Below the pieces are notes generated by a model, which searched no databases, was not told where the DNA came from, and was given only the letters and a program-made list of their open reading frames with translations. The translations under genes were made by a program, and so were the position numbers. Below are positions 18,217-27,123 of a stretch of 64,000 bases of DNA, piece after piece. This DNA is from Bin25 sp026709415 (GTDB taxonomy: Bacteria > Bacteroidota > Bacteroidia > Flavobacteriales > Flavobacteriaceae): contig OZ241330.1 of assembly GCA_965200045.1 (NCBI GenBank), positions 2,294,001-2,358,000 on the forward strand, given 5' to 3'. Within the stretch, counting starts at the first letter, position 1. Every line of letters begins with the position of its first letter.

Positions 18217-18669
18217 ATGAATCATGCACCAAGAGTACTCATGGTCTGTTTGGGTAATTATTGTAGGAGTCCCCTAGCCCAAGGTATTTTAAAGTCAAAA
18301 CTCAAAAATTCTGATATTGAAGTTGACTCGGCAGGAACTGCTGGTTGGCACTCAGGTTCTAGGCCTCATCTCCAAAGCATCAAGGTCGCTCAGCAGCACG
18401 GCATCGATATTTCAAATCAATTAGGACGAAAGTTAGTTTCAGAAGATTTAGATTATTTCACTCACATCTATGCCATGGATCGAAACAACTATCAGAATAT
18501 CATTGATATGTGTCGAAACGAATCCCAAAAATCTAAAGTAAAAATGATACTTGAAAATGGACAATCCGTTCCCGATCCATATGGACAATCTGACCAAGGA
18601 TTTTTAGAATCCTATCAATTACTCAATCGAGCCTGCCAGACCATAGCCGATCAATTATCAAATTCATAG
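18217..18669 (+). CDS. Low-molecular-weight protein-tyrosine phosphatase
   Basis: 150 residues. The active-site loop CLGNYCRSPLA (Cys11 to Arg17, C-x5-R) lies at the N-terminus and the general acid is in VPDPYG. It starts 11 nt after dnaA, an arrangement often seen in Flavobacteria, so it is probably co-transcribed. It dephosphorylates phosphotyrosine proteins or small phosphoesters; the target is unknown. Confidence 0.94.
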   Translation: MNHAPRVLMVCLGNYCRSPLAQGILKSKLKNSDIEVDSAGTAGWHSGSRPHLQSIKVAQQHGIDISNQLGRKLVSEDLDYFTHIYAMDRNNYQNIIDMCRNESQKSKVKMILENGQSVPDPYGQSDQGFLESYQLLNRACQTIADQLSNS

Positions 18670-18712
18670 CGCCTTAAATGATTGACATCTTTTGATGCCT
18701 AAATTATTTCTC

Positions 18713-19393
18713 TCATAGTTTTTTGTACAAATCCGGGCGCTTATTTTTTGTGTTTTCTAGACTCATTTGATCTTTCCATTGGTCGATTGTACTTTGGTTC
18801 CCAGATAACAAGACCTCTGGAACTTCCCAACTATTAAATATTCGGGGTCTGGTGTAAATAGGAGGTTCAATTAAGTCATCTTGAAAACTATCTCCCAAAG
18901 CAGAAGATAAATCTGAAATAACCCCTGGGACTAATCGAACAATGGCATCACAAAATACTGTTGCTGCAATTTCACCACCCGATAATACATAATTACCCAC
19001 TGAAATTTCTTTTGTAATCAAGTGATCTCTAATTCGTTGATCAACTCCTTTATAGTGTCCACAGAGTAACAATAAATTCTTTTTTGTAGAGTAATAATTG
19101 GCTTTTTTTTGATTTAATAATTCACCATCTGGTGCAAAATAGATGATCTCGTCATAATCTCGTTGGCTTTTCAGAAAGTTGATACACTTGAAAATAGGTT
19201 CTATTTTCATGACCAATCCGACACCTCCACCAAAAGGATAATCATCCACTTGCTTTCTAGGAGGTAACGCATGTTGTCGTAAGTCGTGGCAATGAATTTC
19301 CACTAATTGCACTTCCAAGGCTCTTTTGACAATGGAGTGACCAAAAGGGCTTTCCATCATTCCTGGAAATAAAGTAACAATGTCAATTCGCAT
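18713..19393 (-). CDS. trmD: tRNA (guanine37-N1)-methyltransferase
   Basis: 226 residues, SPOUT fold with trefoil knot. Motifs are MRIDIVTLFPGMMESPFGHS, DYPFGGGVGLVMKIEP, LLCGHYKGVDQRI, GNYVLSGGEIAA and the C-terminal GDSFQDDLIEPPIYTRP. It methylates G37 next to the anticodon to prevent +1 slippage. It follows the HtrA gene by 40 nt on the same strand and converges with the phosphatase gene. In many bacteria trmD sits beside rplS; here rplS is 5 kb away. Confidence 0.96.
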   Translation of the reverse strand: MRIDIVTLFPGMMESPFGHSIVKRALEVQLVEIHCHDLRQHALPPRKQVDDYPFGGGVGLVMKIEPIFKCINFLKSQRDYDEIIYFAPDGELLNQKKANYYSTKKNLLLLCGHYKGVDQRIRDHLITKEISVGNYVLSGGEIAATVFCDAIVRLVPGVISDLSSALGDSFQDDLIEPPIYTRPRIFNSWEVPEVLLSGNQSTIDQWKDQMSLENTKNKRPDLYKKL

Positions 19394-19433
19394 TGTTTAA
19401 AAATTCCCTAAGACATTCAATTTAAGTTTAAGA

Positions 19434-20795
19434 TTAGTACACCAAGGTGACTTGCTCTCCTTCTGGGGATAGAACTTTAATGGTATTGATTTCTTCATTC
19501 CTTCTTTTGATGGCACGTATATCATCGATGTTTTCAACCTTAAAATCATTGATTTCTAGAATCCGATAATCTAAATATTTCGATAAACTAAGACGTGAAA
19601 CATTAGATATTATCAAAGCTCCGTTAGAATAATTATCCTCTTTTTGGGGTTTTACTTCTCTGATTTCCATACCACCAAAAGTCTCAACAACTGATTTTGT
19701 CAAGGTGACTATCACATTTTTTAATTGATCATTTCTTTTATATGTAATGTTGACTTGATCACCGGGACGTTTACTAAACAAACGACCATGCAAATCAGCA
19801 TATTTATTGATTTTATTTCCATCGATGGTTTTAATAATGTCACCCGGTTTTAAATTAGCCTGACTCGCCCCAGTTTCAGGAAAAACCTCACTGATATAAA
19901 ATCCCTCAGTATCTTGGATTTGGAGCTGTTCTGCCGATTTGCCTGTTAATGAATTGCCACTGACTCCCAAAATACCTTTTTGAATATCACCATATTCCAT
20001 TAAATCTTCAAATACTTTTCGAACGATATTGCTTGGAATGGCAAAAGAATAACCAACATATCCACCCGTTTGGGTTGAAATTTTTGTATTAATTCCAATA
20101 AGTTCACCTTGTGTGTTGACTAACGCACCACCAGAATTGCCTATATTAACCGCAGCATCGGTTTGAATAAATACTTCGTTTTTATTATCCCTCAAATTTG
20201 AATCTCTACTTTTTGCACTGATAATGCCCGCAGTTACCGTTGAAGTTAAATTCAGTGGATTTCCCACGGTCAAAACCCATTCTCCTATTTGAGCATTATC
20301 TGAATCGCCAAAAACCATATATGGTAATAGATTTTCAGGTTCTATTTTTAAAATGGCTAAATCGGTATCGGGATCAACTTTAATAATTTCACCTTTAAAA
20401 GTGCGATTATCATTTAAAGTCACTTCGATTCCGTTATTGTTTTCAATGACATGATAGTTGGTAATTAAATAACCATCGGGTGATACGATTACTCCAGATC
20501 CGACAACAGACGCTGAACTTGATCTTCGGTACCATGTACTATTGATGGTTCTAATGGATTTGATATGGACTACCTTGTTGACCACATCACTAGCGACTTC
20601 TACAAAATCAGTGGGTTCTAACGCATAAGCAGCATCGGAATAGCTATAGGTTGTGGGAATGATTCGAGATTTAGATTCAAAGGATGAAATCTCAGCGTTC
20701 TGAACTTTTGGTGGAATCACGAAAAAGTAAAACATTAAAAAACTCAGAAAAGAACTCACTATAGCGATTCCAAACGTTTTGGCAATCTTTTTCAT
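19434..20795 (-). CDS. HtrA/DegP-like periplasmic serine protease
   Basis: 453 residues. An N-terminal membrane/signal segment (SSFLSFLMFYFFVIP) is followed by the chymotrypsin-like domain with His115 (TNYHVIENN), Asp145 (DPDTDLAILK) and Ser221 (NIGNSGGALVN). Then come one clear PDZ domain (about 275-370, GFYISEVFPETGASQANL) and a second, shorter one to the C-terminus. It degrades or refolds misfolded envelope proteins. The likely promoter at 20827 suggests independent transcription, with trmD possibly downstream in the same unit. Confidence 0.93.
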   Translation of the reverse strand: MKKIAKTFGIAIVSSFLSFLMFYFFVIPPKVQNAEISSFESKSRIIPTTYSYSDAAYALEPTDFVEVASDVVNKVVHIKSIRTINSTWYRRSSSASVVGSGVIVSPDGYLITNYHVIENNNGIEVTLNDNRTFKGEIIKVDPDTDLAILKIEPENLLPYMVFGDSDNAQIGEWVLTVGNPLNLTSTVTAGIISAKSRDSNLRDNKNEVFIQTDAAVNIGNSGGALVNTQGELIGINTKISTQTGGYVGYSFAIPSNIVRKVFEDLMEYGDIQKGILGVSGNSLTGKSAEQLQIQDTEGFYISEVFPETGASQANLKPGDIIKTIDGNKINKYADLHGRLFSKRPGDQVNITYKRNDQLKNVIVTLTKSVVETFGGMEIREVKPQKEDNYSNGALIISNVSRLSLSKYLDYRILEINDFKVENIDDIRAIKRRNEEINTIKVLSPEGEQVTLVY

Positions 20796-20826
20796 TTTAA
20801 TTGGGTTTATTCTATTATTACAGACG

Positions 20827-20834
20827 CAAAATTA
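20827..20834 (-). promoter_or_regulatory. Putative -7 element for the HtrA gene
   Basis: The minus strand reads TAATTTTG, a match to TAnnTTTG, ending 31 nt before the HtrA start. No clear TTG sits at the right distance upstream. Confidence 0.45.
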
Positions 20835-20977
20835 CTTGATTTGTTAAATGGAATAAGGGAGTTTAACAAAATTTTAACATTTTTACTCCCCAAGGATTAT
20901 ATGATCTAAATGAAACGATGAACAACTATTTAAATACGATGGTTAGTTTTTATTTTGTAAGAGAATTCATTTAACCA

Positions 20978-21760
20978 ATGACGATTGAATTTTTTAAATA
21001 CCAAGGGACTGGAAACGATTTTATTTTAATAGATAATATGGAGGGTCATATTACCGCATTAAGTAGAAAGACTATCCATCACTTTTGTAACCGCCACTTT
21101 GGAATTGGTGCTGATGGATTAATTGTTTTGGAAAAAAGTCAAGTCGCTAGTTTTTACATGAAATATTATAATGCTGATGGGAATGAAAGTAGTTTGTGCG
21201 GCAATGGTAGTCGTTGTGCTATACAATTTGCTTATCGTCATTCTTGGATTGGAATTGATGCCCAATTTGAAGCCTTTGATGGAGTACATGAAGCCAAAAT
21301 TTTAAAAGATCAACGAATATGCATTGCTTTTAATGATACGGATCAACTTGAAAAATATGGTGATGCTATCCTATGTGATTCTGGATCGCCACATTATATT
21401 AAAGTGGTTGACAATATTGAAACGTTAGATTTTATTCCTCTTGCAAAATCAATTCGTTATAATTCTCGATTTAAATCAAAAGGTATCAATGTGAATTATA
21501 TCCAACCATTAAGTTTAAACGAGTTTGCCATTCGCACTTATGAACGAGGAGTAGAAAATGAAACCCTAGCTTGTGGGACTGGTGTTGTGGCTTCCGCATT
21601 GTCTGCAAATTTTTTAGGATTGACAAAAGCCAATGAATTATTATTTCAAACTAAAGGAGGGCCATTAGAAGTCCATTTTAAAAAAGAAAAGTCAAACTAT
21701 AAACAAATTTCTTTAATCGGTCCGGCCAGAGAGGTTTTCAAAGGTTACATCAATTTTTAA
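20978..21760 (+). CDS. dapF: Diaminopimelate epimerase
   Basis: 260 residues. FFKYQGTGNDFILID begins the first half. The catalytic pair are Cys74 in ESSLCGNGSRC and Cys199 in ETLACGTGVV. It interconverts LL- and meso-diaminopimelate for peptidoglycan and lysine. An acetyltransferase gene begins 2 nt after the stop and mltG overlaps that, forming a three-gene unit. Confidence 0.96.
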   Translation: MTIEFFKYQGTGNDFILIDNMEGHITALSRKTIHHFCNRHFGIGADGLIVLEKSQVASFYMKYYNADGNESSLCGNGSRCAIQFAYRHSWIGIDAQFEAFDGVHEAKILKDQRICIAFNDTDQLEKYGDAILCDSGSPHYIKVVDNIETLDFIPLAKSIRYNSRFKSKGINVNYIQPLSLNEFAIRTYERGVENETLACGTGVVASALSANFLGLTKANELLFQTKGGPLEVHFKKEKSNYKQISLIGPAREVFKGYINF

Positions 21761-21762
21761 AT

Positions 21763-22281
21763 GTGAAGTTTGTCCAACTTCGTGCTATTGAAAAAGAAGA
21801 TTTAGATTTTCTTTATCAAATTGAAAATGATAGACAGTATTGGAACTATTCTAACCGACTTGAATATTATTCTAAAACGCTATTAAAGACTTTTCTTGAA
21901 ATCCAACAACAAGACATCTACAAAACACGTCAAAAACGCTTCGTAATCACCAGTGATGAAAATACAAAGTGTGGATTTGTGGACTTATTTGAATTCGAAC
22001 CCAAGCATCAGCGTGCCTCAGTAGGGATTATCCTAAAAGAAGAGTTTCGATTAAAGGGGATTGGATATAGAGCGTTATCATTATTGGAAGAATATGCTGA
22101 GGATACTTTGAATCTCCATCAAGTATACGCCAATATAGCCAGTGAAAATATCGCTAGTATCAAGCTATTTGAGAAGTCCAATTACAAGCGAATAAGTATT
22201 AAAAAAGATTGGAATTTTTATAACAACAAATTTCATGATGAACTATTATATCAAAAACTATTTTTGGTTACGAAACCTTAA
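21763..22281 (+). CDS. GNAT-family N-acetyltransferase
   Basis: 172 residues with a GTG start; the ATG two bases earlier is followed at once by TGA. The fold is GNAT: LRAIEKEDLDFLYQIEN at the start, VGIILKEEFRLKGIGYRAL as the acetyl-CoA loop, and LHQVYANIASENIASIKLFE near the end. The type resembles RimJ/SpeG-like enzymes, substrate unknown. It lies 2 nt after dapF, and its 3' end overlaps mltG by 47 nt. Confidence 0.85.
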   Translation: MKFVQLRAIEKEDLDFLYQIENDRQYWNYSNRLEYYSKTLLKTFLEIQQQDIYKTRQKRFVITSDENTKCGFVDLFEFEPKHQRASVGIILKEEFRLKGIGYRALSLLEEYAEDTLNLHQVYANIASENIASIKLFEKSNYKRISIKKDWNFYNNKFHDELLYQKLFLVTKP

Positions 22282-23311
22282 ATGGCTTTTGATTGCTTTT
22301 CTTTCTTTAAAACTTATAGGAATCTTTTGGGGTTTTCAATTCCACCGAACTGTTTTAGCAAGTAATACAGCGTTTGAAGCAAAATCTCTAGAAATTTTTA
22401 TAGATACTGACGATTCGTTTGATAGTCTATGTTTAAAGCTTGAAAATCATTTAAAATCAATCAAGTCATTCAGCCGTTTGGCAAAAATCAAATCTTTTGA
22501 TGAATCGATTAGACCAGGACGGTTTTTAATTCTTTCATCAAGTAGTAACAATACCATAATTAACACTCTAAGATCTAGCGGCCAACCCATCAATGTGGTA
22601 TTCAATAACCAAGAAAGAATCGAAAATTTAGCTGGAAAAATATCGAATCAACTTATGATTGATAGCCTTTCTTTATTAAACCATATTACGAACGATGATG
22701 TTGTTAGTAAAAAGGGATTTACTCCTGAAAATGCCTTAGCCATGTATATTCCCAATACATATGAATTTTATTGGGAATCAGACGCCAGTACGTTTTTTAA
22801 TAGAATGTATTATGAATATCAACGTTTTTGGAATGAAAATCGACTTGCGAAAGCTAAATCATTAGAATTAACTCCCATTGAGGTGATTGTTTTGGCATCG
22901 ATTGTTCACAAAGAAACAACCAAAAAGGAGGAAATGCCATTAGTTGCTGGTGTCTATTTAGAGCGATTAAGACGTAATATGAGACTTCAGGCAGATCCAA
23001 CCGTTATCTATACGATTAAAAAGCATTCAGGTAATTTTAAGAAAGTCATCAAACGAGTGTTGTATCGAGATTTGGAAATAGATTCTCCATTCAACACTTA
23101 TCTCTATAAAGGATTACCTCCAGGTCCAATCATTACACCAGATATTGCCAGCATCGAAGCTGTTTTGAATCCCAAAATGGAAGGGTATTTATATTTTGTT
23201 GCTGATATTGAAAACCCTGGATACCACAAATTTTCAAAAACGTTATCTCAACACAATAGAAACCGAGTCAAATACATCCGCTGGATAAATTCAAAAGGAA
23301 TCACTCGCTGA
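22235..23311 (+). CDS. mltG: Endolytic murein transglycosylase, MltG/YceG family
   Basis: 358 residues with one N-terminal membrane segment (LKWLLIAFLSLKLIGIFWGF). A YceG domain follows: IPNTYEFYWESDAS, IVLASIVHKETTKKEEM, AGVYLERLRRNMRLQADPTVIY, NTYLYKGLPPGPI, YLYFVAD. It cuts nascent glycan strands at the cytoplasmic membrane. In E. coli the motif reads IVEKET; here the first Glu is His while the KET Glu is kept. The 47-nt overlap with the acetyltransferase gene is long, but no later Met fits the membrane segment. Confidence 0.9.
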   Translation: MMNYYIKNYFWLRNLKWLLIAFLSLKLIGIFWGFQFHRTVLASNTAFEAKSLEIFIDTDDSFDSLCLKLENHLKSIKSFSRLAKIKSFDESIRPGRFLILSSSSNNTIINTLRSSGQPINVVFNNQERIENLAGKISNQLMIDSLSLLNHITNDDVVSKKGFTPENALAMYIPNTYEFYWESDASTFFNRMYYEYQRFWNENRLAKAKSLELTPIEVIVLASIVHKETTKKEEMPLVAGVYLERLRRNMRLQADPTVIYTIKKHSGNFKKVIKRVLYRDLEIDSPFNTYLYKGLPPGPIITPDIASIEAVLNPKMEGYLYFVADIENPGYHKFSKTLSQHNRNRVKYIRWINSKGITR

Positions 23312-24225
23312 TGGATTATTGTGTGTTGCAGCGTCATTGAGCTACCAATATCAGTCAAACTGACCATCTACTTCAATCTTGTTATGCCGCCGTACTCAGG
23401 GTGAAATTTGTCAATGATTTTTCAGTTTATTCCTATATCAACAACTTTACAACCATGGATTTTGAACGGTTTATTACTGGTTATTTTAATGGTTCAAGTA
23501 TTCGTTTTATCTCTATGGCCATGATTATTGATCATCATTCGGTGAACCGTCATATGAAACCTATCTTAGATAGTTTACCGGCTTTCGAAGGAAGGAACTA
23601 ACCGATTGCTGACGTGTAAACTAGTTTTCACAATACTTAAAGCATGAATTCGTTTTTGTTGAGGCCGGACTTGGGAGAATAGATAAGATTCTTGGTGACT
23701 ATTTTATAACAAGATATGATGCCATTTTTTCACTGTAATTCACAGACAATAAACAACTGACCGGAAAAAGTATTGTATAAATTGATTTCGGTGGCGCCTA
23801 TATGAAAGGATTTTCAGTGACTAAGGCTTTAATTCTTTTTATTGATTTCTTTGAGGATATGGCTTTATTGCTTCGATTCTAAGACTTCTGCCCTTTCATT
23901 AAGTGTATCTATCCGATTGAGATTTAATTGGTAGTCATGTTCAAGAATCGAAACTAAAATAACCGTCAATAACGAGCCTCTTAAATCACTCCATTTCTTG
24001 AGAATAGGAACAACAAAAAATCACCGTTCCACACGAATAGTGGTGGTACCAAAAATCAATTCGAAGCGATATCAAAAAGTATCAAAAGAACTCTTTAACA
24101 AGTAGAAACTAATCGATATTTAGAAACAACTTCTGACAGAATAAGGCCTTGGAGTAGGCGATTTGATTTTATCTGAAATGATTTTAAGGATAAAAATCAT
24201 TAGCCGCTTTTATAACTTTCTCCGA
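23312..24225. other. Degenerate, non-coding 0.9-kb region
   Basis: No convincing gene. A plus-strand frame is open from about 23330 to 23601 but has no recognisable domain; a short part reads SMAMIIDHHSVNRHMKP. Further short coding-like stretches follow in different frames (GGAYMKGFSVTKALILF near 23790, SGGTKNQFEAISKS near 24025), broken by many stops. It looks like one or more decayed genes, possibly a dead insertion element, between mltG and rplS. Confidence 0.45.
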
Positions 24226-24227
24226 TT

Positions 24228-24256
24228 TTGATTTGAAAAAATATATTCTAAATTTG
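24228..24256 (+). promoter_or_regulatory. rplS promoter (Bacteroidota type)
   Basis: TTG at 24228-24230 and TAAATTTG at 24249-24256 are spaced by 18 nt, an excellent fit to the -33/-7 pattern of this phylum. The -7 box ends 38 nt before the rplS ATG. Confidence 0.6.
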
Positions 24257-24294
24257 CAGGCCAAAAAGTGGAATATATTTATTTCTTGACCTCC

Positions 24295-24645
24295 ATGGAA
24301 GCTACAATACGCGAAGTTGAAAATGAACTGATAACCAAAAAGGATTTTCCAAAGTTTTCTGCTGGGGATACTATCACAGTTTATTATGAAATCAGAGAAG
24401 GCGAAAAAGTACGAACTCAGTTTTTTAGAGGTGTTGTCATACAAATCAAAGGGCACGGTTTAACCAAAACCTTTACCATTCGAAAAATTTCCAATACTAT
24501 TGGTGTGGAACGCATTTTCCCAATCAATATGCCGACGCTTCAAAAAATTGAAGTCAATAAAAGAGGTAAAGTTCGTCAATCAAGAATATTCTACTTTAGA
24601 AAGCTTCGAGGTAAAAAAGCTCGCATTAAAGAGGTTAGAAAATGA
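24295..24645 (+). CDS. rplS: 50S ribosomal protein L19
   Basis: 116 residues from the ATG at 24295 (MEATIREVENELITKKDF). This matches other L19 starts, so the GTG at 24268 is rejected. Core motifs are AGDTITVYYEIREGEK, TQFFRGVVIQ, FTIRKISNTIGVERIFP and RKLRGKKARIKEVRK. The protein lies at the 30S/50S interface. It has a clear promoter of its own. Confidence 0.97.
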   Translation: MEATIREVENELITKKDFPKFSAGDTITVYYEIREGEKVRTQFFRGVVIQIKGHGLTKTFTIRKISNTIGVERIFPINMPTLQKIEVNKRGKVRQSRIFYFRKLRGKKARIKEVRK

Positions 24646-24767
24646 TCCTTTCATTATTTTGAATCTATTTCTAATCCATTATCACAAACACGATAAAAAA
24701 TTCGACTCCGTTTTCAGTACATTATGAAACTTTGAGAATCAGTTTCAAAGGTTTGATATCAGTGACT

Positions 24768-24775
24768 TACATTTG
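24768..24775 (+). promoter_or_regulatory. Putative -7 element for icd
   Basis: TACATTTG matches TAnnTTTG and ends 16 nt before the icd ATG; a TTTC about 21 nt upstream could act as the -33 element. The expected 5' leader would be only about 10 nt. Confidence 0.45.
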
Positions 24776-24791
24776 TTGAAACTTACTGATA

Positions 24792-26021
24792 ATGTCTAAA
24801 ATAAAAGTCCAAAATCCAATCGTTGAACTAGATGGCGATGAAATGACTAGGATTATTTGGGATTTTATCAAAAACCAACTGATTCTACCCTATCTAGATT
24901 TGGATATCAAATATTATGACTTGTCGATAAACAGTCGTGATAAAACAAACGATCAAATTACAGTTGATGCAGCCAATGCCATTAAACAATATAATGTGGG
25001 TATCAAATGCGCCACCATTACCCCTGATGAATCTCGAGTCAAAGAATTTGGATTGTCTAAGATGTGGCGTTCACCCAATGGGACTATAAGAAACATCGTG
25101 GGTGGCACTGTTTTTAGAGAACCCGTGATTATCAATAATATTCCCCGGATTGTTCCTGGATGGACATCTCCCATTTGTATTGGGAGACATGCGTTTGGAG
25201 ATCAATACCGTGCCGTTGATACCCAAATAGAACAAAAGGGGAAACTTACGATGACTTTTACTCCTGAGAAGGGGAATCCTCAAACCTGGGAAGTTTTTCA
25301 ATATACTTCCCCCGGAGTCGCCATGTGCATGTTTAATGTGGATGAATCCATCTATGGTTTTGCAAGATCGTGCATGAATCAAGCTATCAATAAAAAATGG
25401 CCTTTATACCTTTCAACAAAAAACACTATTTTAAAAGCTTATGATGGACGGTTTAAAGATATCTTTCAAGAAGTTTATGATAATGAATTCAAATCCCAAT
25501 TTGAAACATTAGGTATTTTTTATGAACATCGATTGATAGATGATATGGTTGCTGCGGCACTAAAATGGTCTGGAGGTTTTGTTTGGGCATGCAAGAATTA
25601 TGATGGGGATGTTCAATCGGATACCGTTGCCCAAGGATTTGGGTCCTTGGGATTAATGACTTCAACTTTGGTAACCCCCGATGGAAAAACCATGGAAGCC
25701 GAAGCGGCTCACGGGACTGTTACCAGACACTATCGAGAACATCAAAGAGGAAATCCAACATCAACCAATCCGATTGCCTCCATTTTTGCATGGACAAGAG
25801 GTTTACAACATCGGAGCAAACTAGATGGTAACGATGAATTGAAAAAATTTTGTGTTGCACTTGAAAATATTTGTATCCAAACCGTTGAATCTGGTCAAAT
25901 GACCAAAGATTTGGCCCTACTGATCCATGGTCAAAAAATCACCTCTCAACACTATTTGAACACCTCTGAATATTTAGCCCAAGTCAGAAACCGCTTGGAT
26001 CGTCAATTATCAGCAACTTAA
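24792..26021 (+). CDS. icd: NADP-dependent isocitrate dehydrogenase, eukaryote-type
   Basis: 409 residues. It begins IKVQNPIVELDGDEMTRIIW and continues with KCATITPDESRVKEF, MWRSPNGTIRN, GWTSPICIGRHAFGDQY, EAEAAHGTVTRHYREHQRG and NPTSTNPIASIFAWTRGL. This is the homodimeric subfamily otherwise known from eukaryotes and common in Flavobacteria. It oxidises isocitrate to 2-oxoglutarate in the TCA cycle, making NADPH. fumC and mdh of the same cycle lie elsewhere in the window. Confidence 0.97.
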   Translation: MSKIKVQNPIVELDGDEMTRIIWDFIKNQLILPYLDLDIKYYDLSINSRDKTNDQITVDAANAIKQYNVGIKCATITPDESRVKEFGLSKMWRSPNGTIRNIVGGTVFREPVIINNIPRIVPGWTSPICIGRHAFGDQYRAVDTQIEQKGKLTMTFTPEKGNPQTWEVFQYTSPGVAMCMFNVDESIYGFARSCMNQAINKKWPLYLSTKNTILKAYDGRFKDIFQEVYDNEFKSQFETLGIFYEHRLIDDMVAAALKWSGGFVWACKNYDGDVQSDTVAQGFGSLGLMTSTLVTPDGKTMEAEAAHGTVTRHYREHQRGNPTSTNPIASIFAWTRGLQHRSKLDGNDELKKFCVALENICIQTVESGQMTKDLALLIHGQKITSQHYLNTSEYLAQVRNRLDRQLSAT

Positions 26022-26053
26022 AACGTATTTTAAATTCAGTTAAGTCAATTAAC

Positions 26054-26872
26054 GTGGATGAGCTTATTAGAATCACCGAACAAGATTCAAATCACCATGA
26101 TTTAGAACACAAAACTATTGAAGAGTTAGTTCAAGGAATTCACCAAGAAGATCTTTACGCTATTCATGCTCTTGGTGGTGTCTTGAATCAAGTTGTACCA
26201 TTGATAAAAGCGGTGGTTCAAAAGTTAAAAGTTGGGGGGCGATTGTTTTACATTGGTGCTGGGACTTCTGGAAGATTAGGCGTATTAGATGCTTCGGAGT
26301 GCCCTCCGACCTATGGGGTTTCTCCAGACTTAGTCATCGGTATCATTGCCGGTGGAGATTATGCATTACGTCATTCTATTGAACATTCCGAAGATGATAC
26401 GGCCCAATGTTGGAAAGACCTTTCCCAATACAGTATATCCAAACAAGATATCGTCATTGGGGTTGCTGCATCGGGAACAACACCTTATGTTGTGGGAGGT
26501 TTATCTGATTGCCAAAAAAACGAAATTACCACCGGTTGCATTACCTGTAATCCAAACGCTCCCATTAGTCAAGTGAGTGATTTTCCGATTGAAGTCATTG
26601 TTGGTCCCGAATTCATCACGGGTTCTTCCCGTATGAAAGCTGGGACAATTCAAAAATTAGTGCTCAATATGATATCCACCTCTACCATGATCCAACTCGG
26701 CCATATCAAAGGAAACAAAATGGTGGATATGAAATTGGCTAATAATAAATTAAAAAAAAGAGCCCTTGGTATACTGGTCAATGAATTGAATATTTCCCAA
26801 GAAAAAGCACAACGACTATTAAATGAACATGGAAGTATCCGAAACGTTCTTCAATCGTTTAATTCAATTTGA
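26054..26872 (+). CDS. murQ: N-acetylmuramic acid 6-phosphate etherase
   Basis: 272 residues with a GTG start. The SIS domain shows GGRLFYIGAGTSGRLGVLDA, then the catalytic ECPPTYG segment, IAGGDYALRHSIEHSED and TGSSRMKAGTIQKLVLNM. It removes lactate from MurNAc-6-phosphate during peptidoglycan recycling. It lies 32 nt after icd and overlaps the following membrane-protein gene. Confidence 0.95.
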   Translation: MDELIRITEQDSNHHDLEHKTIEELVQGIHQEDLYAIHALGGVLNQVVPLIKAVVQKLKVGGRLFYIGAGTSGRLGVLDASECPPTYGVSPDLVIGIIAGGDYALRHSIEHSEDDTAQCWKDLSQYSISKQDIVIGVAASGTTPYVVGGLSDCQKNEITTGCITCNPNAPISQVSDFPIEVIVGPEFITGSSRMKAGTIQKLVLNMISTSTMIQLGHIKGNKMVDMKLANNKLKKRALGILVNELNISQEKAQRLLNEHGSIRNVLQSFNSI

Positions 26873-27123
26873 CTGTGACTAAACGTCAAATAAGACTGAC
26901 ATTAACCTACTTCATTCTTTTTGTTATTTGTGGGTTGATCTCCATGGTTTTGATTGTTAATGCATTTCAAAATCAAGGGCATCGATTGTACTATCCCATT
27001 TTGATATTTGGCTTATTGGTGTTTGTTACATCCATCTATTATGGTTTTATGGGTGTAGATACATTAAAAGTTAGCTTATTGGGTAAAAAAAACAAATCAA
27101 AAAAACCTTTTGTCAATAATTGA
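26869..27123 (+). CDS. Small two-helix membrane protein (DUF6095-like)
   Basis: 84 residues with two transmembrane helices, LTYFILFVICGLISMVLIVN and PILIFGLLVFVTSIYYGF, and a basic tail. It starts with TTG at 26869, overlapping the murQ stop by 4 nt; a GTG at 26875 is an alternative. Small proteins of this shape (DUF6095) follow murQ in other Flavobacteria as far as I recall. Function unknown. Its TGA overlaps the thrS ATG by one base, so murQ, this gene and thrS are probably translationally coupled. Confidence 0.7.
   Translation: MTVTKRQIRLTLTYFILFVICGLISMVLIVNAFQNQGHRLYYPILIFGLLVFVTSIYYGFMGVDTLKVSLLGKKNKSKKPFVNN

Noticed and set aside
18670..18712. CATC-TTTT-GATG hairpin between the phosphatase gene and trmD as a bidirectional terminator
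   Set aside because: A 4-bp stem is too weak to support.
24268..24294. GTG start of rplS adding nine residues
   Set aside because: L19 proteins start at the MEATIRE position, and the promoter spacing fits the ATG at 24295 better.
24721..24750. GAAACT...AGTTTC hairpin after rplS as a terminator
   Set aside because: The stem is only 6 bp, AT-rich and not followed by a T run.
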